From assembly GCA_025617745.1 (NCBI GenBank), contig CM046853.1, positions 55,916,733-55,980,732 of the forward strand: DNA of 64,000 bases. Reading direction: 5' to 3'. Position numbers and translations under genes: made by a program. Within the stretch, counting starts at the first letter, position 1. Every line of letters starts with the position of its first letter. The notes beneath the pieces are model-generated. The model was not told the origin of the DNA. It worked only from the letters and a program-made list of their open reading frames with translations, and made no database searches. Source of the DNA: Heliocidaris erythrogramma (taxonomy: Eukaryota > Echinodermata > Echinoidea > Camarodonta > Echinometridae). Positions 1 to 14,300 of the stretch are shown in pieces.

Positions 1-1780
1 GCCAACCGTTTGTCTTATAAGATCACTGTTTAACTTCCGAAGTCTGACCCGTGATTGTTAATGCTTTTCTTCTGTTAAACCTTTTTTCCCGTTCGTGTGC
101 ATGGTGTGCGTACACAGAAGTCATTATTTGCTATAACTACTTAATTGACTTGTATTCAACTGAGAGCTACGATACTTTAGTTTGTTTTAGTTTATCGACT
201 GGCGTACTTTGAATTGACTGGAAAACGGAACCTGAATAAAGATGCCACAGTTCTGTTGTTTCACAAACATTAGAGAATAGAGATAAACATGCTCTTCAGA
301 ACAACTTCCTGAGACACGATCAGACATCAAAATACATTTATACCAAGAGTTGAATACAAACTATTGAATTATTTTTGTGTAAATGCCATCGGTGAAGATG
401 AAGTGTTCCTCCTTATAATTTGAAGCGTTTGCAAATATTATCATTTCATCCGGAGTAAGGATATGGAAGTGGGATTAAAGGCAGAAAATTGTGGAATAAT
501 TGGTTATTACAAGATAAAGAAATTGAAAGAAGGACTACGAAAGCGTGGTCACTGATGCACATCTTTGCTTGCAATGACTGTACCCGTGTTTGGCGCTCAC
601 CCCACCCCCCCCCTCTCTCTCTCTCTCTCTCTCGTCCCTCTTCTCACCCTATCACTTTCTCTTCATAAAAATATATTTGTTTTACTTTTCATTTTGTTTC
701 CGTTTATTTTCTTTCATACGATTGATTTGGTAGTATATAGATTACCGAGTTGAAATTTCTGTTTTTTTTTTCTTTCAATCTTTAAACACATTTTAATTGA
801 ACCTTTACATCTCCTCGTTTACTTCTTTAAATTTAGATGTGTATTTGATTTTGTACACTTTTATTTCACAATTTTTCACACGTTAATCCGCATTGGGTAC
901 CTTTCCCATGCATGCTTTCGTTGCTTATATTCTCTTTCTTTTTCACCCATGCACTGGCATAGAATTGTGGCATAGGGGCACTTGCCCCTTCCCCTATCGA
1001 ATATCGAAATAAAAAGAGAGAAGGAAAGGAATGAGGAAAAGGCTAGTAAAAGAATATGGTGTGACCCCTTCCAGGCTTTCACACCCCCTTAATTATTGAT
1101 GGCCTTGTTCACTCATATTTTATCCATCGAGTTAGACTGGAGACCCTACCCACCCCCCCCCCCTTTCATGACATCCGTGCTCCTCAGTGGCTTGGCCTAT
1201 AAGCCATACTGATTCCATGTATCTTTCGTATCCATGACACATCCTCTCTCACTTTCTCTCTCTCTCTCTCTCCCTCTCTCCCTTTCTTTCCATGTCTCTT
1301 CATTTCGTTCTTTTAAATTTTGATTAGAAATGATGATAGGTTGAATTAGCCAGATTAGTTTACTTAAGGTCGTATTTGGGCATTCATTGAACGGCGATGA
1401 GAGGTTATAATACAAATATTGACTGCCCCAATCGGGCCCAATGTCATGTATATTTGACGAGGGTGATCTCTTGTTAGTTCAGTAGCCACGAGAAATTGAG
1501 TTTAGATTTTAAATATGTATTGCATGATGAGAGTCACAATGATTTATTTGTACATTTTTATGAGGTTCATGGCAAAATGAAACTGGTAATGTTTTACGAC
1601 GCCTTTTAAAAATTAGAGTTGGTCAAAGCGCTAGTATGTATGACCCGAGCATTGCCGAAAGCTCGAGCATCATTACTCGTACTATATTTTTGATGTTGTT
1701 AGAAGAACAGATGAAAATGTAAAGGTTTTTTTTAATGATATTGCAAGATGCAACAAATCTATATTTTATTTATTATTCAA
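1..1780. other. Intergenic sequence, no gene seen
   Basis: No reading frame here looks like protein. The short open frames are low-complexity or random. It holds a poly-C run followed by a (TC)n tract near 600-635, a second TC-rich tract near 1245-1285 and a poly-C run near 1150-1163. These microsatellites explain the Ser/Leu-rich and Arg/Glu-rich short open frames on the two strands. I see no splice-bounded exon. Confidence 0.6.
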
Positions 1781-1790
1781 TGTCTAATGC

Positions 1791-2287
1791 TATGGTCACA
1801 ACTGATCGTGCGTGTTTTTGCACGTGCGTGTCCGCAGCTGCGATCGGCTGTGGGCCAACTCCTGCGATTCGTCCTTCTTTTGTCATGGTCACAACCAGTC
1901 GTGCACCTCTCTGCACCTTCTCTTGGGCGTCTTGCACCTTTCCTCATTAACATATTTCCTCTCTTGAGGCAACCGATGTGCAACCGACGCGCGACATGTC
2001 ATGGCTCCGTAAGGAGCCATGGGCTTTGTGGGACCTCCGCAAAGAGCCCGTGCGATGGTCGCAAGAAGCACGTGCAGGAAGTACGATGGCTGCGTGTGTC
2101 ACGTGCGTTCATCAGAACACGTAGCCACACGCAGAGATTGTTGGACATGTCCAACAGTCTCCTTGCGTGTCCTGCGTGCTCCTACGTGCTTGGAAAAAAC
2201 GTGCGGACCCGTGCTTGCGACGCAAGGATTTTCTACGAAATCCGTCGCAGACCACACGCAGGGAGGTTCACGACCGGTTGTGACCAA
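1791..2287. mobile_element. CpG-rich inverted-repeat element (non-autonomous DNA transposon)
   Basis: This GC- and CpG-rich block stands out from the AT-rich surroundings. A motif starting GGTCACAAC near 1793 and again near 1887 returns as its reverse complement near 2258-2286. The inner left copy matches the right end at roughly 25 of 28 positions. Smaller hairpins lie inside, including GGCTCC/GGAGCC near 2004-2019 and TTGGACA/TGTCCAA near 2140-2154. The 197-residue open frame over this block lacks recognisable domains and is best explained by the low stop density of GC-rich DNA. Exact ends and target duplication are not clear. Confidence 0.55.
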
Positions 2288-2299
2288 CCTTTAAGTTAT

Positions 2300-5168
2300 T
2301 GTGCATCGATTTCACACGAAACTGAAGAGGGAAAATTATAAGAAATTATTATTTTAAGAATTATGATCACTTTGAGAAAATTATTATTCCGTATGCCCAA
2401 ACTTACCAATGTAATAACTTATTTTTACACACAAAGAGACTGATTTAATATTTTTCTAAGCTGCTATTATAAACAATAATAGAATCAATCAGCCGTACAA
2501 TGGTAGATACATACAACAATTTGGGATCTTTCGAAACTGATGATCTCCTATAGTGCGCATTCTTTGTTTTACCGATGAACAATGGATTAAATTGTTCTTA
2601 CAACATGCATGGTGAACCACTAAACGAGGGTCATTGGGCGTTCAACGACATTAAATCATGCTGTTGCAAGGTCAGAGCGCCATGGTCGCTTTCCTTCCAT
2701 GATTATTTTGGTGACATGGAAATCATGATCGTGTATATTGCATTAATTTACTGCCGGTTAAGTTTTAGGGAAGAAAACAAATAGTGGCTTAGTTCTGTAT
2801 AACGATTGGTTTTCTGAATTTTATTTGATGAACAATGGAATAAATTGTTCCTACAACATGCATGGTGAAGCGATAAACAAGGTTTATTGTGCGTTCAATG
2901 ACATTCACTCATGATTGTGGAACCACTCATAATCAAGTAATAATATTGAAGGCATAGGCATTATAACACTAATGTTGCCAAATATCAGCATTCCAATTAT
3001 TTTGTTTGAGAATTTATCTTTATACATTTCGTGAGTTTTATTTATTACTCAGGATGTGGTTCGAAATTATTATTATTAATTTCTCAGATTTTGTATTTTT
3101 GTAAAGACAATTTTCCTCCAAAATCTGCAAATCAATTTCTTTCAGGAAACTCTGATTAGAAGTTTCATCACTCATATATCCAAATGACATTCATTTTATA
3201 ACAACACAGGGGTAGAACCAAAATCGTTTTAATTAGAACTTTACAGCGCACGTACAGAGAAATTCAAATGCAAGGAAATTACTTTATTTAATACAGAACC
3301 TGAATGACTACAAAGCGGTCAATAGCGGTCGCGCGGGGCCACGCAAAGTACAGAAGTATACAGACTTTGCATGATATGAAATGTGCATAATTTTCAATGG
3401 ATGAATTTCGTACTGAAATAACGTACCGTATACCTTGTATTTTATTGAACGTGTTAAACAAGTTTCAGTTTCTAATACCGTATTTGTGGAGGTATTGATC
3501 ATTCTTTCATGAAGTTGGGTACCTTTTCTCTTTGAATGTAAATTATTTTCCTTTTGAAAACGATTTCGCCCTTTATCTCCTACAGGAATGTAAAAAGTTA
3601 GAATAAAATGTCATTGTCGCTTGGTATGTCAAATTCAATGTGATTATTTCTAGACGTTACTTGAGCCGATACTACTTTACGGCCAACTAACTTATATTGG
3701 AACGGCAATGCATGGATTGGCTCGCTAAACATATCCCTTCATGCTGTGACATTCTGAAAAAGAAAAGAACTCTTGTTTTGTAACTTTCCTTTATAGAGCA
3801 AATTCTAACATGCATTTCCACGGACAGCGTTGTTAAGTGCTTTCAAGAGGATCTCATCGTCTCACATGGTCGAAATTCCCCCTGAGGTTCAACTCGTGCA
3901 TTGCGTTTAGTCGTTCCGGTAGTACTGACAAACAGACCTGCTCCACCAATAATCATTGTTTGCCTTTACAATCATTCCTCTTCATTTGTGACTGCTTTTT
4001 TCCCGCGCTCTCCATAACGTGTCGTCTGCTGGCCGATGCATGCAGGCAGTGATTAGCGATGGCAAGGTTCTCGTGGTTGGTCGCTGATCATTCGAGCCTT
4101 TGATTACCCTCACGCCACTCGGTCCAACTCTTCGCTATGAGCCGTGTAGCGTGGTCGACGTCACCATTTCCAAATTATCATCTCCCCCCCCCCCCCCCAT
4201 CACTGTTCAACTCAGGGAGTTCTTCGGACGAAATCTCTTCTCACCCATCCACGCTGGCTGAACAACTTTTATTTGTAGTGGTGAGTGAGGGAGTCGAGTT
4301 GAGTGGTGGATGGAGTCTGCGACTGCAAATTGGACTGTAAATTTTGATTTCTAATCGCGTCATGGCGGGGTAAACACCAGAGCAATTCTTGGTTGCAGAG
4401 ATACGGCCATCACCATCATCAAACTTAGCGAGGAAAGGCACCCGCACTTTACTCTCCCTTATATACAAGTTGTTTACGTAATCGTTCCTTCAAGGTTTGA
4501 TTTATAGCTTGCTGCTGATGAGACGGGTTCACTTGTTTCATATCTACTGTAGAAGCTGATTTGAAGTCCATTTCTTGGATTCGCTCCTGAATACCTAAGC
4601 TTTACTTTTTCCAACTCTCACTGTGAGTTTTCACGAGAGGAAAAGGGGAAAGGAAGGAAAGGAAGCTCAAAGATCGAAAGATTCAAAAGCGAGATTCGAA
4701 AAGCTGCAGTGTGACTGAGTAGGCATCGTGTTCATTACACCTACCTTTGAATCTCTTGTAGGGTCACCTATTTTACGACTGTCTTATTTGACTTTCAAGA
4801 ACAGCAAACTTAAATTATGAAGGTTTTGTTGCTGGATTATGGTCCTGATTCATTACTTCTCTTGAGCAACTTATGAACGTTTCTACAAACTCTGGCATCC
4901 AATCACCTTTATGCCTTATCTTCAGATCCTATATGAACAACTATTATTCGAAATATTAATGTCTTTTTTAATAATTCTTCAGAACTAATGATCCAACTTG
5001 AGTACCTCCAGGAAATACCACCGTTGTTCAGGAATTTTACACTCGGTTTACAGTCAGTCCACTTCAGCGTCGTTGTAATCGTCGTGGTTTGGCAGATTCA
5101 CTTCGTAACCTCGAGTTTTGTTTCTCATTTAAAAGCTTTGCCGACATTATTAAAGAGGGCAGAGAAAA
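2300..5168. other. Intergenic sequence upstream of TMEM26
   Basis: No separate gene is recognised. It contains the local duplication at 2576-2916 and a poly-C run near 4185-4198. The TMEM26 promoter and 5' untranslated region should lie in its right part, but I see no convincing TATA box and cannot place the transcription start. An ATG at 4988 opens a 111-codon frame that overlaps the TMEM26 start in another frame. If transcription begins upstream of it, it could act as an upstream open reading frame. Confidence 0.5.
2576..2916 (+). repeat. Direct duplication, two copies of about 85 bp
   Basis: The segment beginning GAACAATGGATTAAATTG near 2576 recurs near 2828 with scattered substitutions. 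Both copies share TACAACATGCATGGTGAA and the later CGTTCAA-GACATT stretch. The copies lie about 252 bp apart in the same orientation and differ enough to be old. No coding potential is evident. Confidence 0.6.
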
Positions 5169-5368
5169 ATGGGGGTGTCGCGATTCTTCATGATTCTTCA
5201 GGGAATGACAGTTCGTTGCGTGTTTTGTATCGCAGCGATGATCAGTGTGTTTGGGGTTGTAACGGTCAAACAGCAACAAGCCTACTGGCTTCTACTCAAC
5301 CTGTCTTTCTTGCTCTTTCTTGAGGCTGCTATCACCTTTACAAGAACCAAGACAGGGGAATGGAAGTG
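5169..5368 (+). CDS. TMEM26: TMEM26 coding exon 1
   Basis: It encodes residues 1-66 plus two bases of Trp67. The ATG has a good context (AAAAATGG). The donor is GTAAGT at 5369. It carries the first two membrane segments (about 15-33 and 39-57), and the second, with YWLLLNL and FLLFLEAAIT, is close to the vertebrate protein. The open frame would stop one codon after the donor, so splicing is required. The split tryptophan codon (TG|G) rejoins exon 2 to restore KWF, as in vertebrate TMEM26. This choice of start gives an N terminus of normal length for the family. Confidence 0.9.
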
Positions 5369-8300
5369 GTAAGTCTATCCCAGTCTGTAATGGATGGCAA
5401 AATCGGCTTCTTAATTGTTCAGTAGAGTTGGGCATAAATCACTCACATGTATGCAAGATTATTAAGAAAATGTTGGAATAGATAGCATTGTAATTATAGA
5501 GCCCAGTGCTGAACACATTCAAGACGAATCTCAAGAAATTTTGTGCATGCAAAAGGTCTGAATTTGACCCCAAATAATTCAACTGGTCATTTTCTTCAAC
5601 TACTGTAAAGGGCCTTTCACAATTTCATGGTTGCAGAGGGGCAAATAAGTTTTGTATAAAAAGATTTCTGCAAACGTAGTTTTTACATTTTATAATGTTA
5701 TTTTTTGTCAATTCGTTACTACCATATTATCACCTATGATATTTGATATATCAACAAGGGTAGAGGTCTTTTGTGTTCTTGGGGAGGGTGGGGCTACGGC
5801 GTCCATGTACTCTTCAAATATGACAATTTAAGAAACAAATCCTTTGCCTTCCCCTGTGCATTTGCTATTTTTCAATCTTTCATTTGCAATGTGTTGAATC
5901 AAATCTCGTGCAACTTGTCCGAGAACTACCCGGAAAATTCCAAGGCGATTTATTTTGCCTCACTTTACTTTATACTGAAATATGAATACCTCTCCAATCG
6001 TATGACCTTACTTTGCTATACTGAGTGTGTCCTCTCTGAGCAACAACTATAGGCTTGAGCTTTAGGTGTATTCTCTTCTGTGTTATCCGTCCCAGGAGCG
6101 TGTCCACGCAAGCTCAACAAATCGATCAATACCTCTCAAAGAATGAGATATTCTACCGGAGTAGCAACGAGTTACCCGTCTCATTTGTGCCCATATAGTT
6201 ACCTTGACTACACATCTATTCCAAACTCTCAATAGATTCCTATGTACAGCCACGGAAAACAAATTAATAGACCAATCTCCTTTTATAGGGGTGTTATATT
6301 ACGCATGTAGCTGGCAAGGAATGCTTTTTTCTTTGTACTTCCTTGAATGAATAGCATATAAAATAATACCTTTTTCCTATTATTGTATTTAATTTCCTTC
6401 TTACTATACCATTATTCGAATAACCTTTCTTGTTCTAATATTTTTTCTATAGCTGTAAAATGATCTCTTGGGAGCAACTTCCTAGAATGAAACACCTCCT
6501 AGTTTCGGGTTTTGTTTAATCTTTAAAAAGAATAGATATTTTAGGAAAAGGAAATGAAAGATGATCTTTTATCTTGACAAAGTCCTTCAGCCATTTATAT
6601 TGAAGAAATGGCGCCAATGTTTTTGTAAGGGAAGATATTAATTTCCCAGTTGGTTCGTCATAACAATGTGTCAGAAGTGACACCTGTTTAACATTCTGGC
6701 TAGCTGAATAATTAAAATCTGGACAGGACAAGTGTGAAACAAGAACCGAACTGAAAATACATCAATGGTACTGAATGAATGCAACGAGGTGTGATTTCTT
6801 GATAATTAGGAACTTTTGTTTCGGTGACTTATTTTCTGAGAAGCAACTTGTGCAACTTAACACAGTATAATAGTTTACTATAGGTGCATTTGCATTGAGT
6901 GCATGAAATACGAGCCGTAGTCGCGTACCTACTAAGAATCTATTTAACGGCAAGGAACATCCCGCCACTAAAGCCTTCATGACTTAAACAGAAGGTTGAG
7001 TTCTGGGAAAGGTAAAAATAATTTGTGAGCTTTCTCGTTCTTTTTATGTTAGATTGGAAGATTATCATAGTAGATATGTCCCCTGAATAGGATTGCTCCA
7101 CAAATGCCTTTATATTCGAATTATGACCAGAAATAGCTAAATTGTTTGGGCCAAACATTCATGCAACACTTGTGTGCAGTCCCATCCTTGGTCCCATATA
7201 CCCATTTCTGTGTACAGTGCACGTGCTTTGCAGCGAGATTGGGTCAATTTCTTATCATTTAGATGATTCCAAGACATGCACAGTATACACCAATAGACAT
7301 GAACAACCTATTTCAGTTTGCTTTGAGAAAGTTTCCATCAAAATGTACTTCTATGACCAGAACTCAACTCTATCTTTAAGTTCACTGATGAGATCCGTGA
7401 CTTTTCTCTTGTCCTTCATTCTCTTGTCCTTCATTGTTAAAAAGAAGACATTTTCTTAGAAGAACAGATTGTGACCTGTATCATGCATGTAGGGGAATGC
7501 TGTCCCCTTCCTATTGTAACATATTTTGGTTTATATGAATTATCGGTTTAGTTCACATGTGTAAGTAATAACCCTTCCAGAAGTGCGTTTTAGGGGCGTA
7601 GACAAACTGGGGGGGGGGGGGGGGGCACGTGCCACCCACAAAATTCTGGTGCCCCAGTGTGCCCCCACAAACAGTTTTGAAAAAGTGACTTCATTTTTTT
7701 AAATATATATAATGCTGACTTTCCTTTCTGTACTCTTATTTCTCACCTCTCTTGTTCTCTTTCAGTTTCACCTCATCAATATTATCACGATACCATTCTC
7801 GTTCTCATCTTCGTCGGTGTCGTGTCGATGAACATAGTCATGGGCTTGGAATATTAAGATATACCATAACCTACATGATTGTATGCGCTTCAGTTGTAAG
7901 AATATGTCATGTGTCAGGCTGAATGTACCGACAGACAAATTTCTTCCCATTTATTGAGCCAGCTCGCTATTTATATGTAGGTCATTGAGAGGGCCATCAT
8001 TCATAGTTAATACGCAGAACATAAACGCACATAATCAACGCCACATCGAAATCTCATGCAACATGCACGTGGCAGTTGTTATTTCGAGTGTACCAGCATA
8101 GAGAAGAGTGATGTGGAAGAAATTTGAGATGGATGTTTTTTTTTACTAAACAAAGAACGAAATGCACCTCCCATACGAAGAGATTGACGCGACAAGTCTT
8201 GCAATAATCATAAACTCTAGTAATGGTTTAGTCAACGAAACAATGTGCAAGACAATTCCTTGCTTTAGTTGAAAAGTAATCAAGTAAATTATTCATTGCC

Positions 8301-11300
8301 ATTTTTACGTTCAAGTTATCTCCAAATATTAAATTCGGACACAGATGAAAATGGTTGAAGATGGTTTTGATTGGGTACTACTGGCATACTTTTCTTTGGT
8401 AAGATTAAGGATATCGAATAAGATACATTCGAAAAATTTGACTTTCCATGAATTTGCAAATTTCAATAATAAAATAGTTATTCAAGGGTGGGAGAGGTAA
8501 AAAGAGGGTGCAAACTGAAAATACACTTTTCAAACACTTTCCAATTGTTACATTAATGGCTCTATATTGCACGCCATTTTCCGTCTTCTTGTTTCCTAGA
8601 CCTTCTGCTAGAAATATGTTATCTTCGCTTATAATTATAATCAAGTGCTATTTAACATTTTCACGTGAAAATAAAAGTATTACATCACGCATAATGTATC
8701 CTCAATTGATTTTTTAAAGCATAATCTGCCAATGGGTATAATATCATTGTAGTGTGTGTGTGTGTTTGTGGGTGTGCGTGTGCTTTGTAAATGTGTTTAC
8801 GAAACAGTAAAAAGCAATCAAACAAACAAACAAAAGAGACACTTATTACTTGCAATTCCCATATTTAAAGAAATATTTCGTACTGTTTTGATTTTCTGCT
8901 TGGTTATCTTGCCATTCTCAAGCTTTTCGTTGAGTTTGTATCATGACTCAGAATTGTATGAAACACGTATACCTTTAAGTTTAATGAAGGAGTAAATCAA
9001 TGACGCAGGGAATTTGATTTAGAGGTGTTATTGTGTTATGAAACAATGAATTGCAGGCAACAAATCATTCCTAATGACTTCTTTGTATCATCCTTTAATT
9101 TTGCCTTGGCATGTATATGAATGAGGAGAAGGCGAAAGGTAAAGAGGATGTCATCATCAGATGTAAATATGGCATCACTTGTTACCTCTCAAACAATATC
9201 AGTTACCTTTATTGTTATTGTGGGCGGTTGTTTCAATAAGCAAACCGAAAGGTGTTGGATAATGAAAACGACATGGTGATGATTTACTGGACAATATTAG
9301 TTCACACGATTCATTTACACTCAAGAAAAACTTGCTTTTGAATGTGAAATGCCATCGTGTAAAGATAACTTGAGCAATAACTTTTAAATCGTCATATGAT
9401 GATGCTGCTGCTGCTGCTGCTGAGGATAAATAATAATTATAATAATTTTTATTTTTTTTTTTAATATTTATATCCACATATGGGATGGATTACCCTTTCA
9501 ACTTCAGTTGGTTTTCAAAGGGGTCCACACACATTTAAAAACAGTTACAAATCATATCAATGTTTACAACATAAATGAACAGAGAGAAAAACAAACAAGT
9601 AAATAAACAATTAGATACATGAAATATACAAGATAAAGGCCCTCTTGCATAAAAATGAAACGCAACTTGATTTTCAGCCAATCAGGTTCGCGTATTTGGG
9701 ACTTGCGTTTAATTTTCTGAGTTGCGATTAAACGCAACTTTTTATGCAAGAGGGCCAAAGTCAATATGGGTACATTTAAGTAAGAATATGTTTCCAGTCA
9801 AAGTCAGTAATATACTTCTTAAATTGTTGAGGTGTAAGTGTGTATACAGATGAAGATTTCCCGACTACATTCCATAATTTGGATCCCCTATATCTGACAC
9901 ATCTTTTTCCATAATTTGTTTTCATGCGAGGTACCGAAAAATGCACATCACCAACCCTGAGTCTGTAATTAAATGTTTGAGTTATAAATTGCATGTAAAT
10001 GTAACTAGGTACTTCTTTTTTCACAACTTTAAACGTTAAATGAGCAAGGTGTTTACAAAAACGAACTTTTAATTTATCAAATTTAAGTGAATCATAGATC
10101 AATTGGTTAGAATACATATAACCAACACATAATACATTAACGCTAGTGATCTATTTTGAATATGTGTAATGTAGTCTTGCCATTGTTGCACCAAACAAGA
10201 GAACAACAGTCAAAGTTAATTTGGAAATTACTTCTGTAAAATAATAAAGTCAAGTCCTTGGAAATAAATGGCCTCATCCGTTTAAACAAATAAAGGGTTT
10301 TCAGTGTTTTCTCTTTAAGATATTCAATTTGTGCATTCCAATTAAGATGTTCGTCAAGTATAACACCTAAGTATTCACAAGTTTGAACCTTTTTTATTTG
10401 GCTTTCACCAATCATAATTCTAAAAAGATTATTATCGTTCAATGCTTTCAGCTCTCTACTAGTTCCCATTAATAAAAGTTCACATTTGTCAAAATTCAAT
10501 ATCAGTTTATTGGATTGTAACCAGCTATATAATTGCTTTTAAATCTTCATTAAGACTTTGCTGAATTTCACCAAGGTGTTTTGAAGAATAATAGATGCAT
10601 GGATCATCCGCATACAATGGAATTTTACATTTATTTATTACAAGTGAGAGGTCATTGATGTATAAGGAGAAAAGTACCGGCCCCAATAACGAGCCTTGTG
10701 TGACTCCGGTAGTAATATATTTGTAATGTGACAAAGCACCATTTATATTCGTAAAGTGTTTCCTTTCACTCAAATAACTTTCAAACCAACAGACTGTCTG
10801 TTTATCAAAACCATGGGCACCCAGCTGATCAATAACTGTTTTATGGTGGACAGTGTCAAATGCTTTTCGTAAATCTATCATTTGCGGCGCCATTATCAAT
10901 GGCATCCATCCATTCTTCAGTTACATTCAACAATGCCGTCTGGGTAGAGTGTTTAGCTCTGATACCAGACTGTTTGACATAACAAATCATTCGTATCAAG
11001 GTAATCTTTTCCATGACCTTAGCAAGTACAGAAATAATAGAAATTGGTCTATAATTGTTGGTACTCATTTTTATCACCTTGCTTGTACAAGGGTGTCACC
11101 CTACCACTCTTCCATTTTGACGGTACAATCCCCTCAATGATTGATCGATTGAGGATGTGTGTTAATGGTTTAACAATAATTGTGGCAATACTCTTTAGCA
11201 ACTTGGCCGGTATTTGGTCCGGTCCCGTTGCCCTATTAGGTGAGACAGATTGCAGTACTTTTATGACTTTCTTCAATCGACTTCAGAGAAAAAGCAGACC

Positions 11301-14300
11301 CAGTGGAGTTGACGATTTGATGAACATCAGAAGAGTCTGATTCGTTATTTATACTATCATGTTAGTCTTTAGCAATGTTAACGAAATAATCATTGAAGTG
11401 ATGTGCAATATAGTCATTCTTATTGTATTCCTTTCCGCCAATCACTAACTTAGGTACATGACCATCGCGTGATTTACCTGGTGCAAGGTATCGAAGAGAC
11501 TTCCAGATTTATTTAGTGTTTCTGTTACTAGATTCTAGCTTATGGGAAATGAAGTCACACTTGGCTTGTCTAATCATATATGTTACATTATTTCTTAGTC
11601 TTTGATATTTTTCCCATTTATGACTATTGCATTTATTTTTAGCTTTTAATTTCTGATTGTTTCTTTCTTTAATCTTTTGTAGAATATTTTGTGTCATCCA
11701 CGGTGAATCTTTATTCTTCAATCTTTTCTTACGTAATGGTGCGTGTTTATTTATAACATCAACTAATTTAGTTATTAAGATGTCACAGGCTTGGTCGGGA
11801 TCTAGTTCGCTGTAAAGTGCATCCCAGTTGACAACCTTAACATCTTCCTTGAAAAGTGTTTCACCAAACCTTTTGAAACTTCTACCAACGTGGTATTTAT
11901 GATATGCATTATGTGGTCGATCATTACCAAATTCACAGAAAATTAAATAATGATCACTTATGGTTATTTCAAGAACACCCGAGTGCCTTATCTTTGATGT
12001 TGCATAAATAAAAATCAGATCTACAGCAGTGGAAGTAGTTTGCGTAACTCGAGTTGGTGCAGTAATTAATTGACTATAATTATATAATTCGGAAATGTAC
12101 GGCTAGCAAATCACAATTTAGGTTTCCCATAATAATGCATTCATTATTTAAGTCATCTATAGCTTGCAAAATATTGCAAACATATCAAAACATTCAACCT
12201 TAGCGTTTGGCGGTCTGTACCAATCAATTATATAAAATGATTTGTACCTTCCAACTTTAACTTCAAGAGTTATCATTTCAAGATTTTTGTTTAGTATTCA
12301 CTCAAATGAGTTTCGCTCAAGGTAAGTATATCAAAGTTACATTCCTTTAACATACATTTTATTTAATAATAATAATAATACCTGGCATTTATAACGCGCC
12401 TTTCCCAAAGTGGCCCAAAGCGCTAGATATATATTATTACCCCGTTCATTGGATTCTGGCACGCCCGCACACAATGTATGCACATTCTCCACTCCCTGGG
12501 GAGCATTCCAGCAATGGGCAGTCCAGTGACGCTCACATGCTAAGCAAACGACATTAACTAACGACATTAACTTTCGCCATCCTACCGAGTACCCATTTAA
12601 CACCTGGGTGGAGAGTGGCAAATGTAGATTAACGTCTTGCCAAAGGACGCTAGTGCTGCGGTGGGCATCTAGATGCTTAGTTAGAGATGTGCAATTTGAG
12701 TGTGCAATTTTTGAATCCCTTTAGTAATTGAATATTTTTACTTGATCCCTTAATTTAACACTATTCATGGAATAAACATTAACAAGTTCTAAGTTTTAGA
12801 GATACTAAAATATGATAATAATAATAATAATAATACTAATTTTAAGAATTTTTTGCAATAAATCGATATAACAAAGATAATGATAACAATAGTAATAATA
12901 TTAATGAAACAATCACAATTCCATCAATATTGGGCATGCAAAAGAGTTAGTTCGCATATGCCTAAGCTATTGGACCATGAAAGGTTTTTTTTCACGGCCT
13001 TTCTGTTACAACGCTGTAGTTGTTTTATCACCCGTACACTCGCACGTTATTTTGGTTAAGCTGATGTTCTTCATCTGTATTTTCACACACTCTTGTCGAT
13101 TTATAATGAAGACAACAAATTTATATTTTTTTCCTTTTAAAATATATTTAGCTCCTTCCCTCTCTCTCTTTGGACAAAGATCGTCTTTCCCAATAGCTTG
13201 GTTCAAGGAAGAAAATCACTTAGAAATCGTTCAAGGCATCAAAACATTGCCATTTCTCGGCCAAGGCTGCACCAATGTCGCCATATTCAAAGCAGCATCT
13301 GTCACCGATATACACACACACACCCACGTGTAGCAGTATTTGCGATGTTCACCGGGAAAATGAGAATCATTAAAGAATGCGTGATGACTTTTGCGAGGTT
13401 TATGATAATCTACAGGCTGTCTTGGCGCATGGGAGAGTGAAGATCGTTTTAATTTGTCTCATGCTGTTATCTGGTCATGCTCTACAAAAGGAGCCAAATA
13501 GGGAGTTTAACCCGCCTCACGAACAAAACCATATCGCAATTATCTTGCCAATTGGCGTTGGTATCGTAATCACAGTTGGAAACGCATTATGTATGCAGAC
13601 AGAAGGAAATAGAGACTAGGAGAGAGGGAGGGTGGGGGGGGGGGGGGGAGGAGGATAAGAGACACAGAAGAGCTCTGAGAACCTACATAAGAGACAATTA
13701 ATGTCCTACATTAATTAGCAAATCACCACTTCCATTCCGTGAGAACCGATTAATCACCAGTTTCATCAACAAAACCATAACTATGAATCCGTACTAAAGA
13801 TTGGTCTAGATATTTTTCATTTTCTTTGAGTTTGGTATTAAATCAACTGATGTAGTCGTGATAACCTCACCAAAGAAAATGCAATATTTTCATACGTGTT
13901 GATCGTAAAATACCTGCAACATTGCTCTTTTTTCTGGACTGATACAACTTATATTTTCATTTATTTGTTGATTGATTGATTTGTTGATTTATTTATATAT
14001 TTATTCATTCATCTCTTTATTCATTTTTAAAAATCATATTTCTTTATCTATTTCAAAAAAAAAAATTATTTCATCTTTTGGAAGGGGTTCTAGAAAAGAC
14101 AAATATCGTCGATGGAATGTGGCTCTTAATTATCTTGACATTCGTTCTATAATAATCACGTCTATATACGTCGTGTAAGATAAGGTGTCCATACATGCAA
14201 GCCCATAATATACATGCGATAACGTTCATATCATAAACTGCCCATAGCGAGCCAATAATACCCCAGTCACACCAACGAGAACTTACACCAGACCGACAAC

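Larger units (their letters stand above)
9425..12350 (-). mobile_element. Decayed CR1/L2-like non-LTR retrotransposon, 5' truncated
   Basis: Read on the minus strand, it contains in order: the end of an AP-type endonuclease, a linker, a reverse transcriptase and a C-terminal region, then an untranslated tail ending in AT-rich repeats near 9430-9470. The open frame is broken into at least six pieces by frameshifts and stops, so the copy is dead. The N-terminal endonuclease region beyond about 12350 is missing, which fits 5' truncation during target-primed insertion. The family call rests on the RT motif style and endonuclease motifs. Assignment within the Jockey/CR1/L2 superfamily is tentative. 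It lies antisense inside TMEM26 intron 1. Confidence 0.85.

Noticed and set aside
1748..2341. 197-codon plus-strand open frame
   Set aside because: It spans a CpG-rich inverted-repeat element, shows no domain, and competes with open frames on both strands as expected for GC-rich DNA.
4988..5323. 111-codon open frame overlapping TMEM26 exon 1
   Set aside because: It is in another frame from the conserved TMEM26 protein and has no similarity of its own; at most it is an upstream open frame.
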